A stretch of DNA of 64,000 nucleotides from UBA2357 sp046295975 (lineage in GTDB: Bacteria > Pseudomonadota > Gammaproteobacteria > Burkholderiales > Rhodocyclaceae). Made by a program: the position numbers and the translations under genes. The DNA is taken from the NCBI GenBank assembly GCA_046295975.1, contig JBKBMG010000018.1, positions 1-64,000 on the forward strand. Direction: 5' to 3'. Positions 1 to 8,017 of the stretch are shown one piece after another. Below the pieces are notes generated by a model. The model did no database searches, was not told the origin of the DNA, and saw nothing but the letters and a program-made list of their open reading frames with translations. Each line of letters opens with the position of its first letter. The stretch's first letter is position 1.

Positions 1-31
1 AAATAGGCAAAATGGAGCTAGATTCGCCCGC

Positions 32-382
32 CTATTCCCGCCTTTTCTTCACGCCGCGCGCCAGCGCTGACTGCGGACCACTCGTCCTCACGGTGGCTGA
101 GTTTGAATTGAGAACTGCTGAGCGCATGGAGCGTCCCTGACGTTGAAGGGCGGGACGTGTATATTCATACACCTTTCTGTCTTCGGCAAGTCTTGACAGA
201 TTCAACGTACTCGGCAGTCGATCAAAGCGATGATGTCGCTTCGCGACGTGCCCTTCGCCCTTCGCCTTGCGCTTTGTGGACTTGGCGGCGGCACGCTCCT
301 GAGCCTCCTTGCGCCGATAGGATTCCCCCTTGAGGGCGATGATCTCGTCGTGATTCACGAGGCGGTCGATCATGGCTACCAC
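32..382 (-). pseudogene. C-terminal remnant of an IS21-type IstB ATPase
   Basis: The first ~35 residues (MIDRLVNHDEIIALKGESYR, then a Lys/Arg-rich stretch) resemble the extreme C-terminus of IstB-like AAA+ helper proteins of IS21-family transposons. The rest of IstB, including Walker A and B motifs, is absent upstream, where the frame runs at once into the 3' end of traI. The ~60 residues after the basic stretch match nothing I recognise and probably come from read-through into non-coding DNA. It is most likely a dead insertion-sequence relic left at an ICE junction. The identification rests on a short motif, so it is moderate. Confidence 0.5.
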
Positions 383-421
383 TCACCCGGTGCAAGAATA
401 GGATCACCGCGAGCATGGAGC

Positions 422-2251
422 TTATGCATCTTCGATCAGTTTCAAGTACGGGTTGTTGGCGGGATCCTCTGCGAAAATCTTCTCCGGAGAGTCGAGTAGA
501 TAGCCGTGCAACCGCCGCGACTTGCGCGGCCCCGTCACCTCGCAGGCCCAGATGTTCAGGCCATTGGCCTGTTTGCGGTGTAGCTGCAGGCGTTCGAAGC
601 GCTTCTGCACCCATTGCCAGTCGGGGAGTTCAGCTTCCTTGGCCTGTTTCGCCACCATGGGGTGTTCCTGCGCATAGCGTTGAAACACGCCGGGGCTGAC
701 CAGGTAGGCGGTGTCTGCCACGGTGTGTACCAGGGCCTTGGCGTCGTTGATGATGAGCTTGCGGGTATGGATGGCGTGCCGCAGCCAGGCCATGAAATGT
801 TCGCCGGAGGGCGCGGTCGTGGACTGGACCATCTCTTCCGAGGGGTTCGATGGCACTTCAGCCGGCGCCATCGGTGCCGCTGGGGGTGGCGGGGCGGGCG
901 GTTCGATGTCGGCCGAGATGTCGGGTGAGGGAGGTGCGAGCGACGTGGGCGGCTCACCGAGCATCTCCAGCAGGCCGGTGAACTGGTCCGCTGGAACGAT
1001 GTCGCGAGCGACGGCCACCGGGGTGGCACCGACTGCGGCGGCCTCAGCGGTCACGGTGACCGGGATCGCGGGCGACGGGCCGACCTCGGGCGATGCCTCG
1101 GCTGGTTCGATGCGCACCGACCCCGCAAACGGTGCCGGCCGCTCACTGGCATCCCAGATCAGCGCCGGCGACAGCTTGAGGAAGGTGAAGCTGTGCGACC
1201 AGCCGGCGTCGCTCGTGACGGTGGCCTTCCAGATGGCCTTGCCGTCCGAGGTCGGCTGCACGATGCCGTGATCCTGCAGCACGTTGAACACCGCCGTGTT
1301 GTTGGACGGGATGCCGTCGATACCCTGCGACAGCAGGTGAGCGCGGAGCTTGTCGGAGACGGTCTTGCTGACCAGCCACAAGGCGTCCTGGGTGAGCCAG
1401 CCGTCCGACGCCTGCGGCTGGTTCAGCTTGAACGCTTCCCGGAGCAGGAAGCGCAGGCCGTCGAGGAGCTTGCGCTGCAGCGCATGCTTCGGGGCGGCCA
1501 TCGCCTTCGCAGGGTCGCCGCCGAGCTCATGGGCGACCGATGCCTGGTCGGCCTGCACCACCAGTTCGCCGAGCGTGCCGGCGTGCTCGTACTGGCCGGC
1601 CAGTACGTACAGCAGCGCGGACCACAGATCGGGATAGGCGCTGAGCCAGTCGAAGATGTCCGGGTCGAGCACCGGGGCGTAGAGCAGACCGGTCGCGGCA
1701 CCGTGCAACCGGTAATCGCGCTCCTTGCGGTAGCGGAACCGGTACGGTCGCTGCAACGGGCCGTGCCAGGGGTGCCAGGTCGTGCCGTCTGCGTACTCCA
1801 CATGCAGATCCACGGCGATCTTGCCGATGTCGTGCAGCAGGGCTGCGTAGGCAGTGCCGGCCGTCCACGCCTCGGCCTGGGCGGCCTGGGCCTCCGGCGT
1901 GGTGCCGGCAGGCAGCAGGTGCGACTGCCGCAGCTTGAGTGCGTAGGCGACGATCTCCAGGCCGTGGTCCAGCATCCCGCCCGGATAGGCGTGGTGATGC
2001 GCTTCCGAGGCGGGGAACTGCTGGACCAGCTCGGCGTAGCGTTGCAGCGGTGCGAGGTAGAGCGTGGCGAACTGTCGCCGCGACAGCGAGGTGCGCTGCC
2101 AGATGTGCTCCAGCAGTTTCTGTCGGCGCGGTGTCGCAAGCAGGGCCGCCGCCGACTGCGGCCGCGTCAGCCCTTTGGAAGCATCGGTCGGGTTGGATCG
2201 CGGCGCGCCAGCCGATGGTGGCGCCTTCTTGCGCTGGAACAGCGTGTGCAT
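422..2251 (-). CDS. traI: MobH-family relaxase (TraI_2 type), ICE DNA-processing protein
   Basis: 609 aa. Relaxases of this family nick the transfer origin and pilot the strand during conjugation. The N-terminal TraI_2 domain carries the HD-hydrolase-like signature: HHH at residues 85-87, LDHGLE at 94-99 and HDIGK at 140-144, as in MobH relaxases of SXT and PFGI-1 type ICEs. A low-complexity Pro/Ala linker (about 420-510) separates it from a C-terminal domain of about 100 residues that resembles the TraI_2 C-terminal (DUF1528) domain. The ATG at 2251 is chosen because the longer in-frame extension is Lys/Gly-rich and atypical. The relaxase looks intact although the secretion genes are missing, so the element might still be mobilised in trans (inference). 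Confidence 0.9.
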   Translation of the reverse strand: MHTLFQRKKAPPSAGAPRSNPTDASKGLTRPQSAAALLATPRRQKLLEHIWQRTSLSRRQFATLYLAPLQRYAELVQQFPASEAHHHAYPGGMLDHGLEIVAYALKLRQSHLLPAGTTPEAQAAQAEAWTAGTAYAALLHDIGKIAVDLHVEYADGTTWHPWHGPLQRPYRFRYRKERDYRLHGAATGLLYAPVLDPDIFDWLSAYPDLWSALLYVLAGQYEHAGTLGELVVQADQASVAHELGGDPAKAMAAPKHALQRKLLDGLRFLLREAFKLNQPQASDGWLTQDALWLVSKTVSDKLRAHLLSQGIDGIPSNNTAVFNVLQDHGIVQPTSDGKAIWKATVTSDAGWSHSFTFLKLSPALIWDASERPAPFAGSVRIEPAEASPEVGPSPAIPVTVTAEAAAVGATPVAVARDIVPADQFTGLLEMLGEPPTSLAPPSPDISADIEPPAPPPPAAPMAPAEVPSNPSEEMVQSTTAPSGEHFMAWLRHAIHTRKLIINDAKALVHTVADTAYLVSPGVFQRYAQEHPMVAKQAKEAELPDWQWVQKRFERLQLHRKQANGLNIWACEVTGPRKSRRLHGYLLDSPEKIFAEDPANNPYLKLIEDA

Positions 2252-2540
2252 GGTGGCGATCCCTGAGGTCGTGACGGGGAGGAGGTCCTTTTGGCCTTTT
2301 CGGGTAGGGCCTTTCCCCTTGGTACCCTTCCATTGCCCCTTCGCAGTCCTTTCCCCCTTGCCGGAACCGTTTGGGTATAGGGCAGCCACGCTCGTCCAAC
2401 TACAGCCAATGCGGTGTTGGCCCTTTCCGGATTGAGGGCGGAAGGCTGCCTGTGCTGCCCCTACGATGAGGCCTTCCTCACTGCAGGCTTGCCATCATGC
2501 TCGACGTGTTGAAACAGGATGTGCCCGGACGTTCGTCGAT

Positions 2541-2569
2541 TGACATCGTAAGGAACAATCCTTACGATG
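2541..2569 (+). promoter_or_regulatory. Promoter with palindromic operator for prlF-yhaV
   Basis: A consensus -35 TTGACA (2541-2546) and -10 TACGAT (2564-2569) are separated by 17 bp. A perfect inverted repeat, CGTAAGGA-acaa-TCCTTACG (2548-2567), fills the spacer and overlaps the -10. This is the expected layout for autorepression by an AbrB-type antitoxin or its complex. The antitoxin ATG lies 33 bp downstream. Confidence 0.75.
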
Positions 2570-2601
2570 AAGGCGTCGCTACAGAAAACAGGAGCCTGGC
2601 C

Positions 2602-2919
2602 ATGACCAGCATCCACGAGCTTGCCACGCTCACGTCCAAGGGACAGATCACCCTGCCCAAGTCGATCCGGCAGGCGCTGGGTGTCGATACCGGCAGCAAA
2701 GTGGCATTCGAGCTGCGCGGCGGCGTAGTCGTCGTCACCCGCGCCGCGTCCGAACATCAAGATCCGGCGATCGGCGCATTCCTGGGGCTGTTGGAAGCCG
2801 ACCTCCGCGCCGGAAAGCACCTGCAGTCCTTGCCCGAGGATCTCGCCCGCGCCATGTTGGCGAATGCCGGCCATGCCGTGAACCTCGATGAAGAGATCGA
2901 CGGGGAAGTGGCGCTCTGA
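2602..2919 (+). CDS. prlF: PrlF/SohA-type antitoxin (AbrB/SpoVT fold)
   Basis: 105 aa. The swapped-hairpin AbrB core lies at the N-terminus (LATLTSKGQITLPKSIRQAL, about residues 7-26) and is the DNA-binding part. The C-terminal half resembles PrlF. PrlF antitoxins neutralise the YhaV RNase and repress their own operon. The stop overlaps the next start (TGATG), so the two genes are translationally coupled. The ATG at 2602 is preceded by an AGGAG-like site and starts just before the AbrB core. A longer in-frame reading would begin upstream of the promoter and is rejected. The gene runs opposite to the neighbouring ICE backbone, as a cargo or stabilisation module would. Confidence 0.9.
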   Translation: MTSIHELATLTSKGQITLPKSIRQALGVDTGSKVAFELRGGVVVVTRAASEHQDPAIGAFLGLLEADLRAGKHLQSLPEDLARAMLANAGHAVNLDEEIDGEVAL

Positions 2920-3377
2920 TGGAGTGCCACGGCTGGACACTGCTGTTCCACGAGGGTGTGGTCGAGCAACTGCGCAAACTGCACGCGGCGGCGCAACGGG
3001 CGGAGCGGACTGACCCGCAGGGGTTCGCAGGCAACGCCAACGTCAAGCTGTTCCGCGCGCTGAGCCAGTTGATCATGGACGTCGTACCGAGCGATCCGGC
3101 CCGCGACGAGTTCCGTCAGGGCAACACCCTGGGACCTGCGTACCGGCATTGGCGGCGCGCGAAGATCGGACGGCGGTTTAGGCTGTTCTTCCGCTATGAC
3201 TCCAAGGCGAAGGTGATCGTCTATGCTTGGGTGAACGACGAACAGACCCTGCGGTCGGCCGGCAGTAAATCCGATCCGTATGCGGTCTTCGAGAAGATGC
3301 TGGGGCGGGGCAATCCGCCCGACGATTGGGATGCATTGATGGCCGGCGGCAGGAAGGACTGGAGCAGACCGGAATAA
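2919..3377 (+). CDS. yhaV: YhaV-type toxin, RelE-superfamily ribonuclease
   Basis: 152 aa, the usual YhaV length. YhaV is a ribosome-dependent RNase inhibited by PrlF. Recognisable parts are the N-terminus (WTLLFHEGVVEQLRKL), the central RQGNTLGPAYRHWRRAK segment and FRLFFRYDSKAKVIVYAWVN, followed by a Lys/Arg/Asp-rich C-terminus ending in DDWDALMAG. The start overlaps the antitoxin stop. In a mobile element the pair most likely maintains the ICE through post-segregational killing (inference). The frame is undisturbed, so the toxin is probably functional. Confidence 0.92.
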   Translation: MECHGWTLLFHEGVVEQLRKLHAAAQRAERTDPQGFAGNANVKLFRALSQLIMDVVPSDPARDEFRQGNTLGPAYRHWRRAKIGRRFRLFFRYDSKAKVIVYAWVNDEQTLRSAGSKSDPYAVFEKMLGRGNPPDDWDALMAGGRKDWSRPE

Positions 3378-3405
3378 CCGGATCACACATGGGGCAGGTG
3401 ACACC

Positions 3406-3780
3406 ATGAACACGAAAGCTCGTCTCGGTAACGCAGAGCGCCTCGGTCGCTGGCTGGGCGGGTTGTGGCGTGGGTTCATGCGTCGCGAGCGCGGTGTGGT
3501 CGGTTGGCTGGTTGCGAGTGGCATGCCAGCGGGAGGCACCACGGCGCTGCTGTGGATCGTCAAGTTGTCCGTGCTTGGGTTGCTGCTATACGTCGCATTC
3601 TGGCTGGCAATGCTGCTGGTAATTGCAGTAGCTACTGCTTGGCTGGCATCCCGTTCGGATGACGATGACCTGGAGCAATCCCTGGGGGCGGAAGACGAAG
3701 AACAAGACCATCGCAAGAGCGTGTTCTATCACCCCCTGTCATACAGCGACGATCCGGATCCCCGGTTTGAGGATGATTGA
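3406..3780 (+). CDS. DUF3742-family ICE membrane protein
   Basis: 124 aa. The N-terminal basic segment (RLGRWLGGLWRGFMRRERG) is followed by one long hydrophobic stretch (about residues 48-80, probably one or two membrane passes) and an acidic C-terminal tail. This layout matches the DUF3742 proteins found next to traG and traI in PFGI-1/ICEclc-type elements. No biochemical role is known. It lies tail-to-tail with the TraG-derived gene, 14 bp apart. Confidence 0.7.
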   Translation: MNTKARLGNAERLGRWLGGLWRGFMRRERGVVGWLVASGMPAGGTTALLWIVKLSVLGLLLYVAFWLAMLLVIAVATAWLASRSDDDDLEQSLGAEDEEQDHRKSVFYHPLSYSDDPDPRFEDD

Positions 3781-3794
3781 CCGGCTGGGCCGAG

Positions 3795-5390
3795 CTATTT
3801 CTTGGCGGCACTGATCATCGTGCCAGACCCCTTGGAGCCCGCCTGTCCCGCCCCACGAGTTCCATCGGCCAACCCTTGAAGTACGGCGCCGGTCCTGATG
3901 CCGGTCCAGACAAGAGCAGTCATCCAGAACCCCGGCAGCACAATGAACATCGCCGCCATCACGAAATTCAGCAGCATGTCCCCGAAGGCGTTGTCGAGCC
4001 CGATCAGCGGATCGAAGTTGGCGTGCGGCCGGTTCCAGCCGAAACCCCAGCCATAGAGCGCGTCGAGGATCGTCGAGTCGATCCAGCGTGCGAGCTGGAA
4101 CCAGAAGTCCACGAAGAACAGCGCGAACTGCACCACGCTCACCGTGACCACGGTCTTGAGGTCGTAAGTGCCGATCAGCAGCACCAGCGGGATGCAGATC
4201 ACCAGCGCCATCTTGAGCAGGGTCAGCACCATCGGCAGGGCCTGGCGCACCACGTCCATCGCCGGGAAGTAACCCAGGGACCCAACGCTCAGACCCATGT
4301 CGCCGGCGGCGCGGGTGACGACGTTGGACAGCGTCATGTCGACCTGACCACCGTAGTCCGAGTAGATCGCGCCCCGGTTGAGCTTTTGCTGGCGCGGTGA
4401 AGCGATTGCGCGGATCACCGAGTCGTTCACCTCGGCCTGGCTCAGGAAGCCCGCCCAGCCAGCCAGTCGCGTCAGCAGGCCGGGATCGACCTGGGCGAGC
4501 AGCCGCGTGCGCAGGCCCTGGCCGCCATCGGACCACCACTGCTGGCAGGTCGGATAGCCGCCGCCGCTGGGGACCTGGGCCAGCCCGGCATCGCGGGTGG
4601 CATCGTAGGGCCAGGCGTCGCGTGGCGTGCTGGAGCGGTAGCTGTCGTAGAAGCCCGGGGTGCCGACGAAGAAACTCGAGCCGATCCAGGTCACGTCGTG
4701 CATCTGCTCTTCGCTCAGGTCGGGCTGGGTCATGAACAGCCTGGCGCGCGCCGGCCCGTAGCAGTCGCGGGTGAAGTCGCTGACCTCCTGGGCCAGCACC
4801 GGGTCGTCGATGCGGGTGGCGTCGATGTCCATGCGGATCTGCCGCAGGTCCGTGCCGCACGGGATCGCCGCGACCGAGGCACCGGTGATCGCGCGCGAGA
4901 TCGCGTGCATCGCGAACCACCACACCGGCACCCTGGCCGACTGGTTGTTGATCGTGCTGAAGGACTGCGACCAGCCCGTCTCGGTTGGCTCGGGCACATT
5001 CACCTGGCACTGCGTCGAGCGCGAGCGGTCGTACTGGATCGTGTTGAAGTCGACGTCGATGAACGGAATGCCGGCGAACATGATGACCTCGACGATCTCC
5101 TCGCGCGTGACACCGACGTTGAGCGCGCCCTGCAGATGCACCTTGAGCTGGGGAGCGGCATTGCCCATCGCGGTGAGTGCGGCAACCACGGCTATTTCGC
5201 GGCTGCGCAAATCCAGGCCAGGCCGCGAGTAAATGTCGCCGAAGGGGAATTCGATCAGATAGCGGGCGAAATCTGGGGCGACGTCGGCAAGGCTTTCGAC
5301 AATGCGCTCGCCAGCCTCACCGTCGATTTCGCGCAGTTTCTCGAGGCCTTGGTGGTAGCGGTCCGGCGTTGGATGAGTGCTTGGGATCAT
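3795..5390 (-). CDS. In-frame chimera: CMD-like N-terminus fused to truncated TraG-like conjugation protein
   Basis: 531 aa. Residues 1 to about 103 are a carboxymuconolactone-decarboxylase/AhpD-like protein (MerR-linked type: RYHQGLEKLREIDGEAGE, LRSREIAVVAALTAMGN). From about residue 104 the sequence switches to the ICE TraG N-terminal family (FAGIPFIDVDFNTIQYD, a Cys-rich periplasmic part, then four or more hydrophobic segments in the last 180 residues). The two families meet at VIMFAG, which resembles both the CMD motif EEIVEVIM and the TraG segment VIMFAGIPF. This suggests a deletion through short homology. The first transmembrane segments of TraG and the last ~25 residues of CMD are lost. 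A ribosome site (AGGAAA) precedes the ATG, so the chimera is probably translated. It is unlikely to act in conjugation. Confidence 0.8.
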   Translation of the reverse strand: MIPSTHPTPDRYHQGLEKLREIDGEAGERIVESLADVAPDFARYLIEFPFGDIYSRPGLDLRSREIAVVAALTAMGNAAPQLKVHLQGALNVGVTREEIVEVIMFAGIPFIDVDFNTIQYDRSRSTQCQVNVPEPTETGWSQSFSTINNQSARVPVWWFAMHAISRAITGASVAAIPCGTDLRQIRMDIDATRIDDPVLAQEVSDFTRDCYGPARARLFMTQPDLSEEQMHDVTWIGSSFFVGTPGFYDSYRSSTPRDAWPYDATRDAGLAQVPSGGGYPTCQQWWSDGGQGLRTRLLAQVDPGLLTRLAGWAGFLSQAEVNDSVIRAIASPRQQKLNRGAIYSDYGGQVDMTLSNVVTRAAGDMGLSVGSLGYFPAMDVVRQALPMVLTLLKMALVICIPLVLLIGTYDLKTVVTVSVVQFALFFVDFWFQLARWIDSTILDALYGWGFGWNRPHANFDPLIGLDNAFGDMLLNFVMAAMFIVLPGFWMTALVWTGIRTGAVLQGLADGTRGAGQAGSKGSGTMISAAKK

Positions 5391-5793
5391 TGGGTTTCCT
5401 TTCAGACGGTTGGGATGCGGTCGGAAGGGAAGCCTCGATCATCCGGTAGTGGGCAATCTTGTCCCGCAGCGCGGTAGCTGAACGCTGCATCGCTTCGATC
5501 GTTGCCATGACATCCGCCAGATGACTTTCCAGCATCTGGCGGCGCTCGGGTGCCGTCTGGTTCCCTCGACCGCGGAGCCTGGCGAAGGCTTGCATCTGCC
5601 CGATGGGCATGCGGGTCTCGCGCAGGCGCAGCAGGAATCCGATCCAATCCAGGTCCGCGGCCGCGTAGCGACGTTGGCCACCGGGGCCGCGTGATACGGG
5701 TGCGATCAGCCCGGCGCGTTCGTAGTAGCGCAGGGTGTGAGCGGTCAGGCCCGTGCGCCGCGCGACCTCGGTGATGGTCAGATGAGATTCCAT
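5317..5793 (-). CDS. MerR-family transcriptional regulator
   Basis: 158 aa. The winged-helix N-terminus (LTITEVARRTGLTAHTLRYY, then the wing GGQRRYAAADLDWIGFLLRLRETRMPIGQM) is typical MerR, followed by a coiled-coil dimerisation helix. There are no Cys clusters for metal sensing. MerR genes of this type often sit beside a CMD gene and control it, which fits the chimeric gene overlapping its 3' end by 74 bp. The ATG at 5793 is chosen because it lies only 7 bp from a classic MerR promoter, so the mRNA would be nearly leaderless. Confidence 0.88.
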   Translation of the reverse strand: MESHLTITEVARRTGLTAHTLRYYERAGLIAPVSRGPGGQRRYAAADLDWIGFLLRLRETRMPIGQMQAFARLRGRGNQTAPERRQMLESHLADVMATIEAMQRSATALRDKIAHYRMIEASLPTASQPSERKPNDPKHSSNAGPLPPRPRETARNRR

Positions 5794-5800
5794 GGGAGCG

Positions 5801-5831
5801 ATCGTAGAAGTTAGAGTGCACTCGAAGTCAA
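5801..5831 (-). promoter_or_regulatory. MerR-type promoter with 19-bp spacer and dyad
   Basis: On the minus strand a -35 TTGACT and a -10 TACGAT are separated by 19 bp. The spacer contains the dyad GAGTGCACTC. An overlong 19-bp spacer with a central palindrome is the hallmark of promoters activated by MerR-family DNA distortion. The predicted start of transcription falls at about 5794, next to the regulator's ATG at 5793. Confidence 0.8.
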
Positions 5832-5872
5832 GAGCATGCTGCATGACCGCCATCAAGGTCCAGTGCACATGG

Positions 5873-5897
5873 CGAGCTATCCCCTGGGGATAGCTCG
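5873..5897. repeat. Palindromic site CTATCCCC-N-GGGGATAG, copy 1
   Basis: A perfect 12-1-12 bp palindrome (CGAGCTATCCCC-T-GGGGATAGCTCG) lies between the MerR gene and the SSB gene. Three further copies of the core occur upstream of the PFL_4669 gene (7791-8040). The size and symmetry suggest a binding site for a dimeric DNA-binding protein of the ICE. Confidence 0.8.
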
Positions 5898-5944
5898 TCA
5901 GCGTAGCGTGGGCGGCTGTACGATTTGCCGCTCTCGGAGGGCCG

Positions 5945-6349
5945 TTATTGCTCGAAGAGTTGCTGGCCACTGGCCGAAGGCGGCTTTGCGTTCAACCTCA
6001 CTGCTTCGATGCGGTACGGCAGGATGCCGACGCGCCGGGCCTCGATCTTGAAGGTGACGCGCTCGTTCTCGTCAGCGTCCGCCCATTCGTCGCGCGCGGT
6101 CCGGCCTTCCACCAATACGCGCATGCCCTTCTGGTACAGCGACTGCCAGTGCGTGGCGTCGCGATGCCACAGTTCCACCGGCGCCCAGAAGCCGCCGCGG
6201 TCCTCGTATTCGCCGTCCTTCTTCGGGATGGGATTATCGAAATAGACGTTCAGGCGCAGCAGCCTGCGCGGCTCGTCGTTGCCGTTGGGGAATTCGCGGT
6301 ACGCCGGCGCAGAACCGTTGTTGCCCTCGCCGACGAAGTGCGTGGTCAT
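5945..6349 (-). CDS. ICE single-stranded-DNA-binding-like protein
   Basis: 134 aa. The sequence has the layout of a single OB-fold SSB: LRLNVYFDNPI near the start, FWAPVELWHRDATHWQSLYQ, GMRVLVEGRT, then a short acidic tail. It lacks the canonical DDDIPF tip of host SSB but ends in the acidic/aromatic QQLFEQ. The start overlaps the stop of the DUF3158 gene by 4 bp (ATGA), so it is the last gene of a coupled trio. Such SSBs protect transferred or replicating ICE DNA. Confidence 0.8.
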   Translation of the reverse strand: MTTHFVGEGNNGSAPAYREFPNGNDEPRRLLRLNVYFDNPIPKKDGEYEDRGGFWAPVELWHRDATHWQSLYQKGMRVLVEGRTARDEWADADENERVTFKIEARRVGILPYRIEAVRLNAKPPSASGQQLFEQ

Positions 6350-6906
6350 GGTGACTCCTTGGGGGTGGTGGCGGGTGGGGTAGCAGTGGACGCGGCATGC
6401 CCTTGGACACGGCGCAGGTAGGTCGCCTCGGCCCGGTCCACCCTGCTGGCGCATTCCAGGGCAAGGCGGGCGATGCTGTGGGTCAGGCTGATCTGCATGT
6501 TCAGCGCGATGCGCTGCATCTCGATCGCATACAGGTCGTCGATCAGCGAGGCCGGTGTCGCGGGGCGATCGAGCAGCGACTCCCACAAGGCCACGCCCAT
6601 GGCCGAGCGGTCGAGGTTGCGCCAGCGCAGAAAGGTCGTCCCTGCGCCAGTCGTCTGCTGGGCCAGTTGCACGTCGAGCAGGTTGAAGGGATAGGCGCGC
6701 GCCTGTGGCAACACCTGCCGTTGTGCCAGGGCGATCAACCCGTCGCGCAGCGCCATGCACTGGTTGGCCCAGGTCTCCAGACTCCCCTTACCCTTAAAAG
6801 GCTGTAAAAGGCCTTTTAGGTAGCCTGCGTGTTCCAGTCGCTGGAAGTCCGCCTGTCCCAGCGGAACGAAGTGCGCCGGGTGGCCGAAAGAAGTCGCTGC
6901 GGTCAT
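6346..6906 (-). CDS. DUF3158-family ICE protein
   Basis: 186 aa. It matches in length and features (N-terminal FGHPAHFVPLGQADFQRLEHAGYLKGLLQPFKGKGSL, central LRWRNLDRSAMGVALWESLL) the DUF3158 proteins always found between the PFL_4669 gene and SSB in PFGI-1-type ICEs. The function is unknown; a role in ICE DNA metabolism is inferred from conserved neighbourhood only. Both ends overlap neighbouring genes by ATGA. Confidence 0.75.
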   Translation of the reverse strand: MTAATSFGHPAHFVPLGQADFQRLEHAGYLKGLLQPFKGKGSLETWANQCMALRDGLIALAQRQVLPQARAYPFNLLDVQLAQQTTGAGTTFLRWRNLDRSAMGVALWESLLDRPATPASLIDDLYAIEMQRIALNMQISLTHSIARLALECASRVDRAEATYLRRVQGHAASTATPPATTPKESP

Positions 6907-7670
6907 GCCTGGGCGCCTTCGTCTTGAGCCGCAGCGTTGGCTGTGCCATCGGCGAATTCCGGCTCCGGGGCGTCAGCGGGCGGTGCCTCGGACCGGTTTC
7001 CCCGCTGTGCGATGGGTGGCGCAAAGCGCGAGCGGTGCGTGCCTTCGAGCACGTCCTGCGGCAGCTCGCCGAATTTCTCCACTGCCGCCCGCGCCGCGGC
7101 ATTCTTCGCGGCGAAGTCGTCGCGCGTCGTGCCGGAATAGCGGTACTGCTGGGCCAGGGAGAACAGGCTGCGCAGCGCATGCGCGCCATCGTTGAGCCAG
7201 CGCTCCAGGGTGCTGCGGTCGATCAGCGCCGTGTGGTGCGCCAGGATCAGCTTGCGCGCCAGATCGTCGTAATCGGCAAGCAGGTAGACCGCCACGAAGC
7301 CCAGTTGCGCATTGACGAACAGCGGCAGCTTCACGGGTTGCATGTTGAGGTTCTCGCCCAGGGAGAGTGCCGGCGGCACGTCCGCCAGGGCCTGGTCCAC
7401 CTGCTCGCGCAGCGCCTGAAGGATGGCTTTGGTCTGATCCAGCTTCTCCTCGATGCGCAGCATCCACCAGTCGCTGTAGGGGTCGTCTTGTTCGGATCCC
7501 CGTTTCATCTTGTTCATGGTGCCGATGAAGCCGCTGAGACCGATGATGCCGGGGCGCCCCTCGGCCGGCGTGCGGCCGTGCCAGATGCGCGATGCATGAT
7601 GGGTGTGCAGCGTCAGCGACATTGCGCTGCGCAGCGATCCAAGATTGAGTTGCAGGGGTTCGTTGGTCAT
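6903..7670 (-). CDS. PFL_4669-family ICE protein (TIGR03761)
   Basis: 255 aa. The N-terminal part (LHTHHASRIWHGRTP, GIIGLSGFIGTMNKM) and the block around DPYSDWWMLRIEEKL are characteristic of the PFL_4669 family of integrating conjugative elements. The family has no assigned biochemical activity. It heads a three-gene coupled run (PFL_4669, DUF3158, SSB). The C-terminal ~40 residues are Pro/Ala/Glu-rich and probably disordered. Confidence 0.8.
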   Translation of the reverse strand: MTNEPLQLNLGSLRSAMSLTLHTHHASRIWHGRTPAEGRPGIIGLSGFIGTMNKMKRGSEQDDPYSDWWMLRIEEKLDQTKAILQALREQVDQALADVPPALSLGENLNMQPVKLPLFVNAQLGFVAVYLLADYDDLARKLILAHHTALIDRSTLERWLNDGAHALRSLFSLAQQYRYSGTTRDDFAAKNAAARAAVEKFGELPQDVLEGTHRSRFAPPIAQRGNRSEAPPADAPEPEFADGTANAAAQDEGAQA

Positions 7671-7790
7671 GGCGGCGACTCGCGGTGAAGGAACGAGTCG
7701 CCAGCATCGCCACCGGCTGGAAGGCCGACAGTCAACAAACCGCAGCCGTCGCCCGCCCGGATTGCCGTTCGCGGAAGGCCGTCTGTTCCG

Positions 7791-7809
7791 GCTATCCCCT
7801 GGGGATAGC
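7791..7809. repeat. Palindromic site, copy 2
   Basis: GCTATCCCC-T-GGGGATAGC, a perfect 9-1-9 bp palindrome in the leader region of the PFL_4669 gene. It shares its core with the sites at 5873, 7918 and 8018. Confidence 0.8.
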
Positions 7810-7917
7810 GATATCGCGAGCCGAGTGGTCCCGATCTGAGCGTGCGAAGTCGTCGCTCCGCCCGATAGCCCGCGATGCCGCCGTGCCGGGTGGTTGGATG
7901 CAGGTAGCCCGTGATGG

Positions 7918-7938
7918 AGTTATCCCCGGGGGATAGCT
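7918..7938. repeat. Palindromic site, copy 3 (one mismatch)
   Basis: AGTTATCCCC-G-GGGGATAGCT lies inside tandem unit 1. It is palindromic except for one mismatched pair (GTTATC against GATAGC) and has a central G where copies 1 and 2 have T. Confidence 0.75.
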
Positions 7939-8017
7939 CTGACGAGGTGACGGCAATCAGCTCATTCAGCCCGCGATGTCGCCGTGCCGGGTGGTTGGAT
8001 GCAGGTAGCCCGTGATG

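Noticed and set aside
1193..2266. Long plus-strand open frame opposite traI
   Set aside because: It lies antisense to a clearly recognisable relaxase. Its protein has no known motif and reads as GC-driven low complexity.
2252..2460. Possible oriT beside traI (A/G-rich stretch)
   Set aside because: oriT would be expected near here, but I see no clear inverted repeat or conserved nick motif, so no coordinates can be supported.
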